Assembly (NCBI GenBank): GCA_937902525.1
Contig: CALEKV010000080.1
Span: 1-8,134, forward strand
Origin: an uncultured Candidatus Saccharibacteria bacterium
GTDB taxonomy: Bacteria; Patescibacteriota; Saccharimonadia; Saccharimonadales; Saccharimonadaceae
Reading direction: 5' to 3'
DNA: 8,134 nucleotides
Made by a program: the position numbers and the translations under genes
Part shown: positions 1 to 6,026 of the stretch, one piece after another
Layout: the number at the start of each line of letters is the position of its first letter
How positions within the stretch are numbered: position 1 is the stretch's first letter
The notes under the pieces: generated by a model
Told to the model about the DNA's origin: nothing
Seen by the model: the letters and a program-made list of their open reading frames with translations, nothing else
The model's database searches: none

Positions 1-1
1 T

Positions 2-793
2 ACAGCTGTCGTAATGATAGTAATAATTATAATATCTGCTGTTAGCACTCACTTATTTACACCAATAAAGCATATCAAGGTTAAATCGACACCAGGTAGT
101 GTAAGCGTGAAGGTTAATAACAAGGTCACCGCACTTAAGGACGGCGAACTAAGGTTAGAAAAAGGTCACTATACGTTACTGTTTTCGGCCGATAACTACA
201 ACAACCATATACGTGAACTTGTAGTTGGTGATGACTTAAGCGATACAACTCTCGTAGTTGCGCTCGACCCATTATCACCAGGTATCTTTAAAGATAGTGC
301 CGAAAATCAAAGTATTATAGAAGAGGCTGACAAGCAAACCGGCGGATTATTATCCTTTAAAAGGAATACTATTCAAACAACAAGTACGACTGCGACACTA
401 TCACCGTGTAGGTCGTTACGTTATGCAAATGCGACTGCCGTGTGCGTCGTTTCGCTTAAGCCAATCGTTGATAGTTCCCTGGAGGAACAACTTAAGAATG
501 ATTTTAATAGGTCGCTCACTTTATATGAAATATATTATGGGTATAACTACATGGCGACCGTATATAAAAAAGAAGATTTAATAATTAACTACGCTTATAC
601 CATAACGGGCGAGACAAAGCCAATGCTATACGTTAAAACCAGTCTTCGAGACATCAATGAAATATATTCACGGATTGAGTTAGCTGGTATAAATAAAGAA
701 AATGTCTATTTGAACTTTGAGGATAGTGAACTGACTAGATATAGCAGCATTAGGCAGGGCGGCCCAGAGCCTCAACATAGTGGATATCAATGA
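2..793 (+). CDS. Membrane-anchored protein with PEGA-like domain, 5' partial
   Basis: The reading frame is open to the left edge. The first ATG (14) has no Shine-Dalgarno sequence before it, so the true start is probably outside the window. Counting from that ATG, residues 1-16 are a hydrophobic segment (a run of I/V), most likely a membrane anchor. Residues about 21-71 resemble a PEGA domain: a strand, then STPGSVSVKV, a turn, a charged strand ending in EKGHYTLLFSADNYN, and a final strand. PEGA domains are small beta modules common in surface proteins. Residues 85-259 match no family I recognise; they contain two cysteines (132 and 144) and an aromatic-rich stretch near 171-183. The gene ends in TGA. 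It leads a same-strand series with the NlpC/P60 gene and the membrane protein that follow, so an envelope role is inferred. The PEGA assignment is by eye. Confidence 0.8.
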   Translation, partial: TAVVMIVIIIISAVSTHLFTPIKHIKVKSTPGSVSVKVNNKVTALKDGELRLEKGHYTLLFSADNYNNHIRELVVGDDLSDTTLVVALDPLSPGIFKDSAENQSIIEEADKQTGGLLSFKRNTIQTTSTTATLSPCRSLRYANATAVCVVSLKPIVDSSLEEQLKNDFNRSLTLYEIYYGYNYMATVYKKEDLIINYAYTITGETKPMLYVKTSLRDINEIYSRIELAGINKENVYLNFEDSELTRYSSIRQGGPEPQHSGYQ

Positions 794-918
794 TGAATAT
801 TATAGTAAACCATAACAATATAGTTATATTTAGCGCTGAATTACTACCAATTATTAAGATACTTCCTTGTGATGTTATTAGCAACTTAACAAGTGGAGGC
901 GGAGTATATGAGAATTAA
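790..918 (+). CDS. Possible small ORF (42 codons) bridging two genes
   Basis: This ORF starts MMNIIVNHNN and ends at TAA (916-918). Its ATG overlaps the stop of the preceding gene as ATGA (790-793). Its 3' end overlaps the start of the NlpC/P60 gene (ATG 908) by 11 bases, so it fills the gap exactly. That layout is typical of translational coupling. Against it, there is no Shine-Dalgarno sequence before 790, the product resembles nothing I know, and its last codons are also the ribosome-binding region of the next gene. It may be chance in an AT-rich spacer. A hydrophobic patch (IVIFSAELLPIIKIL) is the only visible property. Confidence 0.3.
   Translation: MMNIIVNHNNIVIFSAELLPIIKILPCDVISNLTSGGGVYEN
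894..899 (+). promoter_or_regulatory. Shine-Dalgarno site fixing the NlpC/P60 start
   Basis: TGGAGG lies 8 bases before ATG 908. A GTG at 893 is in frame but overlaps this site and has no site of its own. The ATG is therefore preferred, and it also places the basic n-region of the signal peptide (MRIKK) at the N-terminus. Confidence 0.75.
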
Positions 919-2224
919 AAAAGCCGCATTAGTAGCACTATCGTTGACACCATTAACACTGGTTACACTTTCGCCACTAACTAGCTTTGCCCTGAGCGAA
1001 GCACATGCAGAGTTCTTTGCAACCAACAATGGTAACAATATCATAAACTGGTGGGACCCAGACGCCTGCGAGCCAGGCTCTACGGGCGCTTTAGGCTCTC
1101 AATCTGGTGCCACTGGCACACTTGGTGGCACCAGTACAGGGGGCTTTAGTCTTGATGAGGTTATAAGCTTTGCCAGTCAGCCAATTGGATCAACATGGAA
1201 CATAGACGACAGTGCTGCGGAAAGTTGGTTTTTAGCTTCCGGGACAGCGGCGATTAATCATTTCGGTCTTAACTCTAGTAATATTGGAGAGATTACAGCT
1301 GCAGTCAAGGCCGCCGGTGTCTCGCCCGCGTTCTTTTACGCCTACACAGTAAATGAGGGTGGTGGTGCTGGTGGATTTATCAACCACTTTGCTAACGATG
1401 CCCCAGGCGGAGCCGTCGCAAACGCAACGCACGATGCCGAGTACTTGTCCACCCAGTCGCAAGTGACAAATGGTACCCCTGCTACCGGTGGCGGTGAGCC
1501 GCTAGATATGCCTACCGCTGAAGCAGCCGCCTTATTACAATCTCTACCCGCCGGCAGTATTGGTGTTATTTATATTCAGGCAACATCGGCAGTCACGGCA
1601 GAAATAGAAGATTTATATGGCAAAACAGGGGGGTGGACTGGGTTATTTAATAAACCGCTACAGGGGGTTATGGCGGCTATTAAAAGTATGGGAGGCGACC
1701 CAATGGTTAGTGGATCAGCCGTTACACCTGGCCTGGTTGGATCCATCAGTTCGAATTGCTCAACAGCAACCGCCGGCGTCGCTGGAGACGGAATACAAAA
1801 GGCCGTCAACTGGGCGATAATGATTGCAGGTAATGACGGGTATGGATATAGTCAGGCGAGTCGCCAAACAGGGTGGGATACATATCAATCCAATCCAGAA
1901 TGTACTGGGTCGTGTGGTTATTTTGACTGTTCCTCGTTTGTAGCAAGTGCATTAACATATGCAGGATACTACTCTACTAATCCGTTCTTTAATACTATGA
2001 GTGAAGGGGAGTCGTTGTCTGGTATTGGCTTTACAGATATCACCAGTAGCATCGACCTAGCAACCGGCAGCGGACTACAGTCTGGAGATGTCCTACTTAG
2101 TAGCGGACACACCGGTTTATATGTTGGCAATGGGCAGGTTGCTGAGGCAATGAATGAAAGCATGGGAATTGTAGTAGATAACTACACAGGTGGCTTCACA
2201 CAAGTCTGGCGTGCACCAAATTAG
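908..2224 (+). CDS. Secreted NlpC/P60-type peptidoglycan hydrolase
   Basis: Predicted to be exported and to cut peptidoglycan peptide bonds outside the membrane. With the ATG at 908 the protein has 438 residues. Residues 1-34 form a signal peptide: basic MRIKK, a hydrophobic core, and an AHA cleavage motif. A low-complexity G/S/T linker occupies about 56-80. Residues about 81-268 form a region I cannot assign; it holds FFYAYTVNEGGGAGG (142-156), whose glutamate could be the acid of a lysozyme-like fold, but this is unproven. Residues about 293-438 are an NlpC/P60 domain: block AVNWAIMIAG, nucleophile Cys341 in FDCSSFV, and His401 in SSGHTGLYVGNGQ. The usual third polar position appears to be Glu413 (VAEA). 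The block before the cysteine (GYGYSQASR) recalls phage-type lysins, from memory. It is followed after 14 bases by a co-directional membrane protein. It may serve cell-wall remodelling, host attack or secretion-system assembly. Confidence 0.85.
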   Translation: MRIKKAALVALSLTPLTLVTLSPLTSFALSEAHAEFFATNNGNNIINWWDPDACEPGSTGALGSQSGATGTLGGTSTGGFSLDEVISFASQPIGSTWNIDDSAAESWFLASGTAAINHFGLNSSNIGEITAAVKAAGVSPAFFYAYTVNEGGGAGGFINHFANDAPGGAVANATHDAEYLSTQSQVTNGTPATGGGEPLDMPTAEAAALLQSLPAGSIGVIYIQATSAVTAEIEDLYGKTGGWTGLFNKPLQGVMAAIKSMGGDPMVSGSAVTPGLVGSISSNCSTATAGVAGDGIQKAVNWAIMIAGNDGYGYSQASRQTGWDTYQSNPECTGSCGYFDCSSFVASALTYAGYYSTNPFFNTMSEGESLSGIGFTDITSSIDLATGSGLQSGDVLLSSGHTGLYVGNGQVAEAMNESMGIVVDNYTGGFTQVWRAPN

Positions 2225-2238
2225 TAAGGAGATTGTAA

Positions 2239-3015
2239 ATGAATATAATCAATAACCTAATAACCTCACGAAAACGCATAGTTATAGCCATAGTGGCATT
2301 TGCAGTATTAATTGCGGTTATAACTATATCTGCAATTACCCTACAACCCTCTCCGGAAAAAAAAGCAGAACAGGCTCTACGAAAAAAGACTACTACAGCG
2401 GTACAAAAAAAATCACCCGGAGCAACTATTAAAGATGTTACAACAGCGGGTGGGTTTGTAAAAGGAACTGTAACGAACACAAAATCAGGCCAGGATTACA
2501 TTGCCATATTTAAGGTTGAAGAAAATGGCGATATGAAAGAGCTAACATCTGGAAGCTCGCTTGACCCCATCACGCTATTACGGCTAGGTATTTCGTTTGA
2601 TAATCAATCAAAGCTAAATCATCAATCCATAGATGACATAAAAAAAAGCTTAATGAAACAGTGTAATTACATTAGTGGTGATACGCCTAGTTATGACATC
2701 AATAGTTTCCATAACGTCAAGACACGCGGTAAGGCGTCACTGAATAATAGTGATATCCAATATTTTCAATCAAAGCTAAATCCTAGTATTCAATTGCAAA
2801 ATAGCAAGCAAGACGATAAAATAATCTGCATATCAGCCGTGAGTACAGACAATGCTCAAACGACTAATTCTTACGTCAGTATTGCAACCAGCTTTCAAGC
2901 CCAGTTCATTACTGAGAATGGATCGATCTCAACACATCAAATAGTTATGACCGTACACTACTTAAAATCTGGTGGCCCAGAAACAGTAGCTCTTGATGGT
3001 GTAATTCTCCATTAA
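2239..3015 (+). CDS. Single-pass membrane protein of unknown function
   Basis: A 258-residue protein whose start is supported by TAAGGAG (2225-2231), 7 bases before the ATG. It has a short N-terminal tail with RKR (11-13), one transmembrane segment (about 14-35), a lysine-rich juxtamembrane stretch (40-58), and an extracytoplasmic part with two cysteines (142 and 197) that could form a disulfide. Residues 61-121 (TIKDVTTAGGFVKGTV, then IAIFKVEENGDM, then LTSGSSLDPITLLRLGI) recall a domain I associate with Saccharibacteria membrane proteins; this is memory only. The motif QSKLN occurs twice (123-127 and 177-181). The gene follows the NlpC/P60 gene by 14 bases, so co-transcription and a shared envelope role are likely. 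Its stop lies 8 bases from the dnaN stop on the other strand. No function is assigned. Confidence 0.85.
   Translation: MNIINNLITSRKRIVIAIVAFAVLIAVITISAITLQPSPEKKAEQALRKKTTTAVQKKSPGATIKDVTTAGGFVKGTVTNTKSGQDYIAIFKVEENGDMKELTSGSSLDPITLLRLGISFDNQSKLNHQSIDDIKKSLMKQCNYISGDTPSYDINSFHNVKTRGKASLNNSDIQYFQSKLNPSIQLQNSKQDDKIICISAVSTDNAQTTNSYVSIATSFQAQFITENGSISTHQIVMTVHYLKSGGPETVALDGVILH
2604..2782 (+). repeat. Pair of exact 17-base direct repeats
   Basis: TCAATCAAAGCTAAATC occurs at 2604-2620 and again at 2766-2782, both inside the membrane-protein gene and in the same frame, encoding QSKLN both times. It may be the remnant of a small internal duplication or a coincidence of codon choice. Confidence 0.6.
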
Positions 3016-3023
3016 AGTACCAA

Positions 3024-4124
3024 CTAGCTCTTCAGTGGCATAATAATATGTACATAATTGATATCTTTCTGTTGGGTGGTGAATACACAGGGACTTAGCT
3101 TACCGCTGAATCGGAAGGTAATTGTGTCGCCATCTAATACGCTCAGAGCATCGGCCACGTAGCGCGAATTAAGAGTAATTTGTCCGTCACTGGATACATC
3201 GGCGTTAGCGGTAGAGGTATTTTCACCAAGTTCACTGGCGATGGAGTGGATGCTGAGTTCTTGCTTTTCATGATTGGTACTCAGGGTGACAGAACCGCCT
3301 GATTCGCGGGCAAACAAGCTAGCAATCTTTACCGTGCGCACAAAATCGTCAGCGTCCACTTTTACAATCGTTTCCGATTCTTTAGGGATTAGTTGGCGGT
3401 AATCCGGGTAGTTACCATTAATTAAACGACTCGTAATTTCAGCCTCGCCAATCCTGAAGCGCACCTGAGTGTCGTCAAACAACACCTCCACCTCATCTAC
3501 GGTGTCATTAATAGTCCTAAGGACTTCTTGTAAGCTACTAGTGGGTACAATAGCGGCGATTTCACTTTTTGTGAGCATTAGCTTGCGTTCTGCTAAGCGG
3601 TAGCCATCGGTCGCTGCTAAATACAGTGCGCCATCAACGCTGTGCCAGTACACGCCAGTCAGCACTGGGCGGGTCGAATCACTACTGCTGGTGATAACTG
3701 TTTGGTTTAAGGCTTGTTTTAAGTCCGGCGTAGCGATGTTATAAATTACGGCTTGTTTTTCATCAATGGCTGGCAGCTCGGGGAACTCTTCGGCATCCAT
3801 GCCGTTGACAACTGACATATAATTGCCGCTAGTGATTGTCATGCGGGTAGTTTTGACACTTAAATCTATTGTGCCTTTTGGCAGGGAGCTAACAAAATCT
3901 GACACCAAGCGGGCGGGCAAGGTAAGGCTGCCTTGCTTAGTTACTTTGGCGCCAATGTAATAAGTGGCGGCGATTTCCAGATTTGTGGCTGCAACCAACA
4001 GACGATTGCCTTCTGTCCTGAGTAATATGTTTGACAATACCGGTAATCCTGCCTTACTTGTGGCAACCCTACCAACGGCACTAAGTGCGCGAGCTAGGTT
4101 TTCTTGGGTGACGCTGAGTTCCAT
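3024..4124 (-). CDS. dnaN: DNA polymerase III beta subunit (sliding clamp)
   Basis: A ring-forming clamp that tethers DNA polymerase III to DNA. It is 366 residues, the usual length, with three clamp folds (about 1-121, 130-250, 251-366). Recognisable blocks are LPVLSNILL (27-35), RPVLTGVYW (152-160), ATDGYRLAER (171-180), INGNYPDYRQLIP (235-247) and the C-terminal HIIMPL (359-364), which contributes to the partner-binding pocket. The start is supported by AAAAGGAG (4140-4133 on the - strand), 8 bases before the ATG. It lies downstream of dnaA with a 268-bp non-coding gap carrying origin motifs. No recF follows it; instead a convergent gene ends 8 bases beyond its TAG stop. I see no convincing promoter of its own, so it is probably transcribed with dnaA or from an unrecognised site in the gap. 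Confidence 0.98.
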   Translation of the reverse strand: MELSVTQENLARALSAVGRVATSKAGLPVLSNILLRTEGNRLLVAATNLEIAATYYIGAKVTKQGSLTLPARLVSDFVSSLPKGTIDLSVKTTRMTITSGNYMSVVNGMDAEEFPELPAIDEKQAVIYNIATPDLKQALNQTVITSSSDSTRPVLTGVYWHSVDGALYLAATDGYRLAERKLMLTKSEIAAIVPTSSLQEVLRTINDTVDEVEVLFDDTQVRFRIGEAEITSRLINGNYPDYRQLIPKESETIVKVDADDFVRTVKIASLFARESGGSVTLSTNHEKQELSIHSIASELGENTSTANADVSSDGQITLNSRYVADALSVLDGDTITFRFSGKLSPCVFTTQQKDINYVHIIMPLKS

Positions 4125-4153
4125 TGTTATTACTCCTTTTTAATAAATTTTGT

Positions 4154-4171
4154 TAGTGGTGATAATAGTAG
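4154..4171 (-). other. DnaA-trio-like tract
   Basis: Read on the - strand, six triplets follow the DnaA-box-like CTTTCCACA (4184-4176) after a 4-base spacer: CTA CTA TTA TCA CCA CTA. The known trio, written 3'-[G/A]A[T/A]-5' on the complementary strand, fits triplets 1-3 and 6. AT-rich DNA and then dnaN follow. The order box, trios, AT-rich DNA, dnaN is the one described for the B. subtilis basal unwinding system, where DnaA loads onto single strands. Confidence 0.6.
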
Positions 4172-4354
4172 ATGCTGTGGAAAGCGGGGATAAAGTACTA
4201 ATTAATAGTGGTGAATTTACAAAAATAGCAGTGGAAAACCATGTGGTTTTAAGGTGCTTTAATTGTGGTAATAATAGGGCTTCTACCCATGTTCGCATAA
4301 CGCAGTATGTAGTTTGTAGGATGACTGTGGAAACATGAGCACATTTTTTACCCC

Positions 4355-4387
4355 TACTTGCGCACCGGTTTTGCACTGTTTGTGCAC
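4355..4387. repeat. Three 11-bp direct repeats after dnaA
   Basis: Three contiguous 11-mers, TACTTGCGCAC, CGGTTTTGCAC and TGTTTGTGCAC, share a TTGnGCAC/TTTGCAC core repeated once per helical turn. The array begins 5 bases past the dnaA stop. The spacing suggests a protein bound cooperatively on one DNA face, but no known factor is recognised. Confidence 0.45.
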
Positions 4388-4392
4388 ACGCC

Positions 4393-5766
4393 TTAAGCAT
4401 AAAGTTTCTCCCTTATCTCCGCAACCTGTTCTCGAATTATAAAATCAAGTTTAATGGCCTTTTCAATTTTTTCAACTGAATGGATGGCGGTGGTGTGGTC
4501 TTTGCGTCCAAGTTCTTGCGAGATCTTAGGGAAAGACATATGTAATTCGCTCCGCAAAAGGTACATAGCAATTTGTCGGGGCACAACAATGTGCTTATCG
4601 CGCTTAGCGCCACAGATTTCTTTGGATTCAATATTAAAGTGTTTGGCAGTTTTATCAATAATTTGTTTGGCTGTGACATGTTGGGGGCGGGCATGTTTGA
4701 CGTTACCAAGCAATCCCTCAGCGGTACTGATATCGGTTGGTACGCCGCGCATTTCAGAATAAGCCAGCAGTTGATTTAAGGCGCCCTCTAACTCACGCAC
4801 ATTGGTTTTAATATTACTAGCTAGGTATTCTACAGTTTCGCGTTCCAGCTCCACGCCTCTCATACTGGCTTTGGTTTGCACAATGGCACAGCGCGTTTCA
4901 AAATCGGGCATTTGGATATCAATCGCCATACCCCATTCAAGGCGGCTGCGCAATCGTTCGGTTAGGGTGGGGATACTGCGCGGGGGCTTATCGCTGGTGA
5001 TGATAATTTGCTTATTGGCCTGGTGCAAGGCATTAAAGGTATGAAAAAACTCTTCTTGGGTTTTTTCTTTACCAGCAATAAACTGCATATCGTCGACAAT
5101 TAGCACATCTACATTGCGATACTTGTCACTGAAGCCTTTCTTTTTAAAGCGGATATAGTTCAAAAACTCGTTAACAAAGGTTTCGGTGCTTATATATATA
5201 ACGCGCGCCGTGGTATCACGTTTTAGGATTTCATGACCGACTGCTTGGGCCAGGTGGGTTTTACCAAGGCCAACACCGCCATAGAAAAATAAGGGATTAT
5301 ATTTTTGGCCAGGATTAGCGGCGACTGCTTGGGCGGCGGCGAAGGCTAGGTCGTTGCTGCCACCGACAATAAAGCTATCAAAGGTGTAGCGTGGGTTTAG
5401 GCTATTACTAGGCACCACGCCATTTGTGGGGCGGGGTGTTAGTAATGCTGTTGCTTTATCATTGCGGTCTATGGTGATTTGGCTAGTCGTTTCGCGGGTG
5501 ATGGCACGTTTTTTTGCACCTTTTACTATATAACTAACCTGTGGATTGCTAATGCCGTTACGAGTTAAGACATCTTTTATGTTTTGATTAAACTTAATTT
5601 CAAACTGGCGGATAGCAAACACGTTTGGTACAGCCACTGTTAGTTTATTATGGTTTCGCTCCACTAATTCGGTGTTTTTAAACCACGTAGTAAAGTTGCC
5701 ATGACTAACGGCAAGTTCAATTTCCCCTAAAACGCTCTGCCATAAGGCCGATTCAGTTGTACTCAT
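4393..5766 (-). CDS. dnaA: Chromosomal replication initiator protein DnaA
   Basis: An AAA+ ATPase that binds DnaA boxes and opens oriC. I chose the ATG at 5766 (457 residues; N-terminus MSTTESALWQ, as in the family) over the GTG at 5775. GAGGG lies 2-3 bases before the ATG, an unusually short spacing. Domain I spans about 1-85 (ALWQSVLG, FTTWFKN) and a linker about 86-125. The AAA+ core has Walker A GGVGLGKT (163-170), Walker B LIVDDMQF (222-229), sensor 1 IIITSD (254-259), the arginine-finger region RLRSRLEWG (271-279) and the sensor 2 region NVRELEGALN (322-331). The DNA-binding domain IV carries GRKDHTTAIHS (420-430), close to the usual GGRDHTT signature. A DnaA box over its own promoter suggests autorepression. 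It diverges from rpmH, as in many bacteria. Confidence 0.98.
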   Translation of the reverse strand: MSTTESALWQSVLGEIELAVSHGNFTTWFKNTELVERNHNKLTVAVPNVFAIRQFEIKFNQNIKDVLTRNGISNPQVSYIVKGAKKRAITRETTSQITIDRNDKATALLTPRPTNGVVPSNSLNPRYTFDSFIVGGSNDLAFAAAQAVAANPGQKYNPLFFYGGVGLGKTHLAQAVGHEILKRDTTARVIYISTETFVNEFLNYIRFKKKGFSDKYRNVDVLIVDDMQFIAGKEKTQEEFFHTFNALHQANKQIIITSDKPPRSIPTLTERLRSRLEWGMAIDIQMPDFETRCAIVQTKASMRGVELERETVEYLASNIKTNVRELEGALNQLLAYSEMRGVPTDISTAEGLLGNVKHARPQHVTAKQIIDKTAKHFNIESKEICGAKRDKHIVVPRQIAMYLLRSELHMSFPKISQELGRKDHTTAIHSVEKIEKAIKLDFIIREQVAEIREKLYA

Positions 5767-5787
5767 AACCCTCACTAAACCTTAATA

Positions 5788-5802
5788 CTATACCTAGTAT
5801 AG
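5788..5802. repeat. Inverted repeat CTATAC-CTA-GTATAG at the dnaA promoter
   Basis: Perfect 6-bp arms separated by 3 bases. The right arm contains the dnaA -10 and the left arm the expected transcription start. It could be an operator or simply a consequence of the A/T-rich -10. Confidence 0.5.
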
Positions 5803-5825
5803 CGGAGTGGGGGAGTTTTCCACAA
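5796..5825 (-). promoter_or_regulatory. Putative dnaA promoter overlapped by a DnaA box
   Basis: On the - strand, TATACT (5801-5796) is a good -10 and TTGTGG (5825-5820) a partial -35, 18 bases apart. Transcription would begin near 5789, giving a leader of about 23 bases. The DnaA box at 5816-5824 covers the -35, as expected for autorepression. Confidence 0.5.
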
Positions 5826-5880
5826 CCTCAAAGGTGGTGTGAAAAAATCGACGACATATGGCGTGTAATTGTGGTGGCAG

Positions 5881-5889
5881 TTATCCACA
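5881..5889 (+). promoter_or_regulatory. Perfect DnaA box TTATCCACA
   Basis: Exact match to the DnaA-box consensus, in the divergent dnaA-rpmH spacer. It is the only exact match I found in the window and probably the strongest binding site. Confidence 0.85.
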
Positions 5890-5965
5890 ATAAACGCTTA
5901 CCCCTGTTATTTTTGTGGAAAAGTGTCTATAAAATGGGGAAAACTCCCATGTTCACAGTACAAAG

Positions 5966-5980
5966 TTGCATAAAATGCAA
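5966..5980. repeat. Perfect inverted repeat TTGCAT-AAA-ATGCAA upstream of rpmH
   Basis: Two 6-bp arms with a 3-base centre, ending 8 bases before the rpmH -35. The size and position fit a dimeric regulator site. No regulator is recognised. Confidence 0.5.
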
Positions 5981-5988
5981 GGGCATGA

Positions 5989-6017
5989 TTGACCTAAAAA
6001 GAGGGAAGGGGTATAAT
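5989..6017 (+). promoter_or_regulatory. rpmH promoter (TTGACC-17-TATAAT)
   Basis: The -35 is TTGACC (5989-5994), one base from consensus. The -10 is a perfect TATAAT (6012-6017) with the optimal 17-base spacing. Transcription should begin at about 6023-6025, only 2-4 bases before the rpmH ATG. Confidence 0.85.
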
Positions 6018-6026
6018 GTAACAGAT

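Larger units (their letters stand above)
4125..4392 (-). other. oriC candidate, dnaA-dnaN segment with DnaA-box-like array
   Basis: A non-coding 268-bp gap between dnaA and dnaN. On the + strand it carries TGTGG-type motifs resembling the complement of the DnaA box TTATCCACA: TGTGGAAAG (4176-4184), AGTGGAAAA (4230-4238), TGTGGTTTT (4242-4250), TGTGGTAAT (4264-4272) and TGTGGAAAC (4326-4334). CGGGGATAA (4185-4193) and TGGTGATAA (4157-4165) are weaker. All point the same way, none is perfect. Next to dnaN are a DnaA-trio-like tract and an AT-rich stretch (about 4137-4153), the expected place for strand opening. The ORFs that can be drawn through this gap show no family resemblance and are not called. 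Confidence 0.75.
5776..6026. other. oriC candidate, dnaA-rpmH segment with DnaA boxes
   Basis: A divergent 251-bp gap holding one perfect DnaA box, TTATCCACA (5881-5889), and two one-mismatch boxes, TTTTCCACA (5816-5824) and its inverse TGTGGAAAA (5914-5922). Weaker matches are TGTGAAAAA (5838-5846) and TGTGGTGGC (5870-5878). It also contains the dnaA and rpmH promoters and two inverted repeats listed separately. Together with the dnaA-dnaN gap this forms a bipartite origin around dnaA. The GTG at 5871 is in frame with rpmH but would add 52 unrelated residues, so it is not used. Confidence 0.8.

Noticed and set aside
1232..1820. Minus-strand and alternate-frame ORFs inside the NlpC/P60 gene
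   Set aside because: They are shadows of the G/C-richer coding frame, without ribosome-binding sites or recognisable products.
2996..3014. Possible terminator stem ATGG...CCAT at the end of the membrane-protein gene
   Set aside because: Short stem, long loop and no T run; also inside the coding sequence.
4140..4400. Open frames through the dnaA-dnaN gap on both strands (4140-4400 minus and 4150-4338 plus)
   Set aside because: They lack ribosome-binding sites, show no family resemblance, and run over the DnaA-box and trio motifs. The gap is better explained as origin DNA.
5767..5775. GTG start for dnaA adding three residues
   Set aside because: The ATG start gives the usual N-terminus with ALWQ near residue 8-11, although the Shine-Dalgarno spacing is short for it.
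5934..5950. Imperfect hairpin ATGGG...CCCAT in the dnaA-rpmH spacer
   Set aside because: Only five pairs with a 7-base loop and no T run; too weak to call a terminator or operator.
5871..6026. 52-codon N-terminal extension of rpmH from GTG 5871
   Set aside because: It would run through the DnaA boxes and the rpmH promoter and precede a canonical L34 start.
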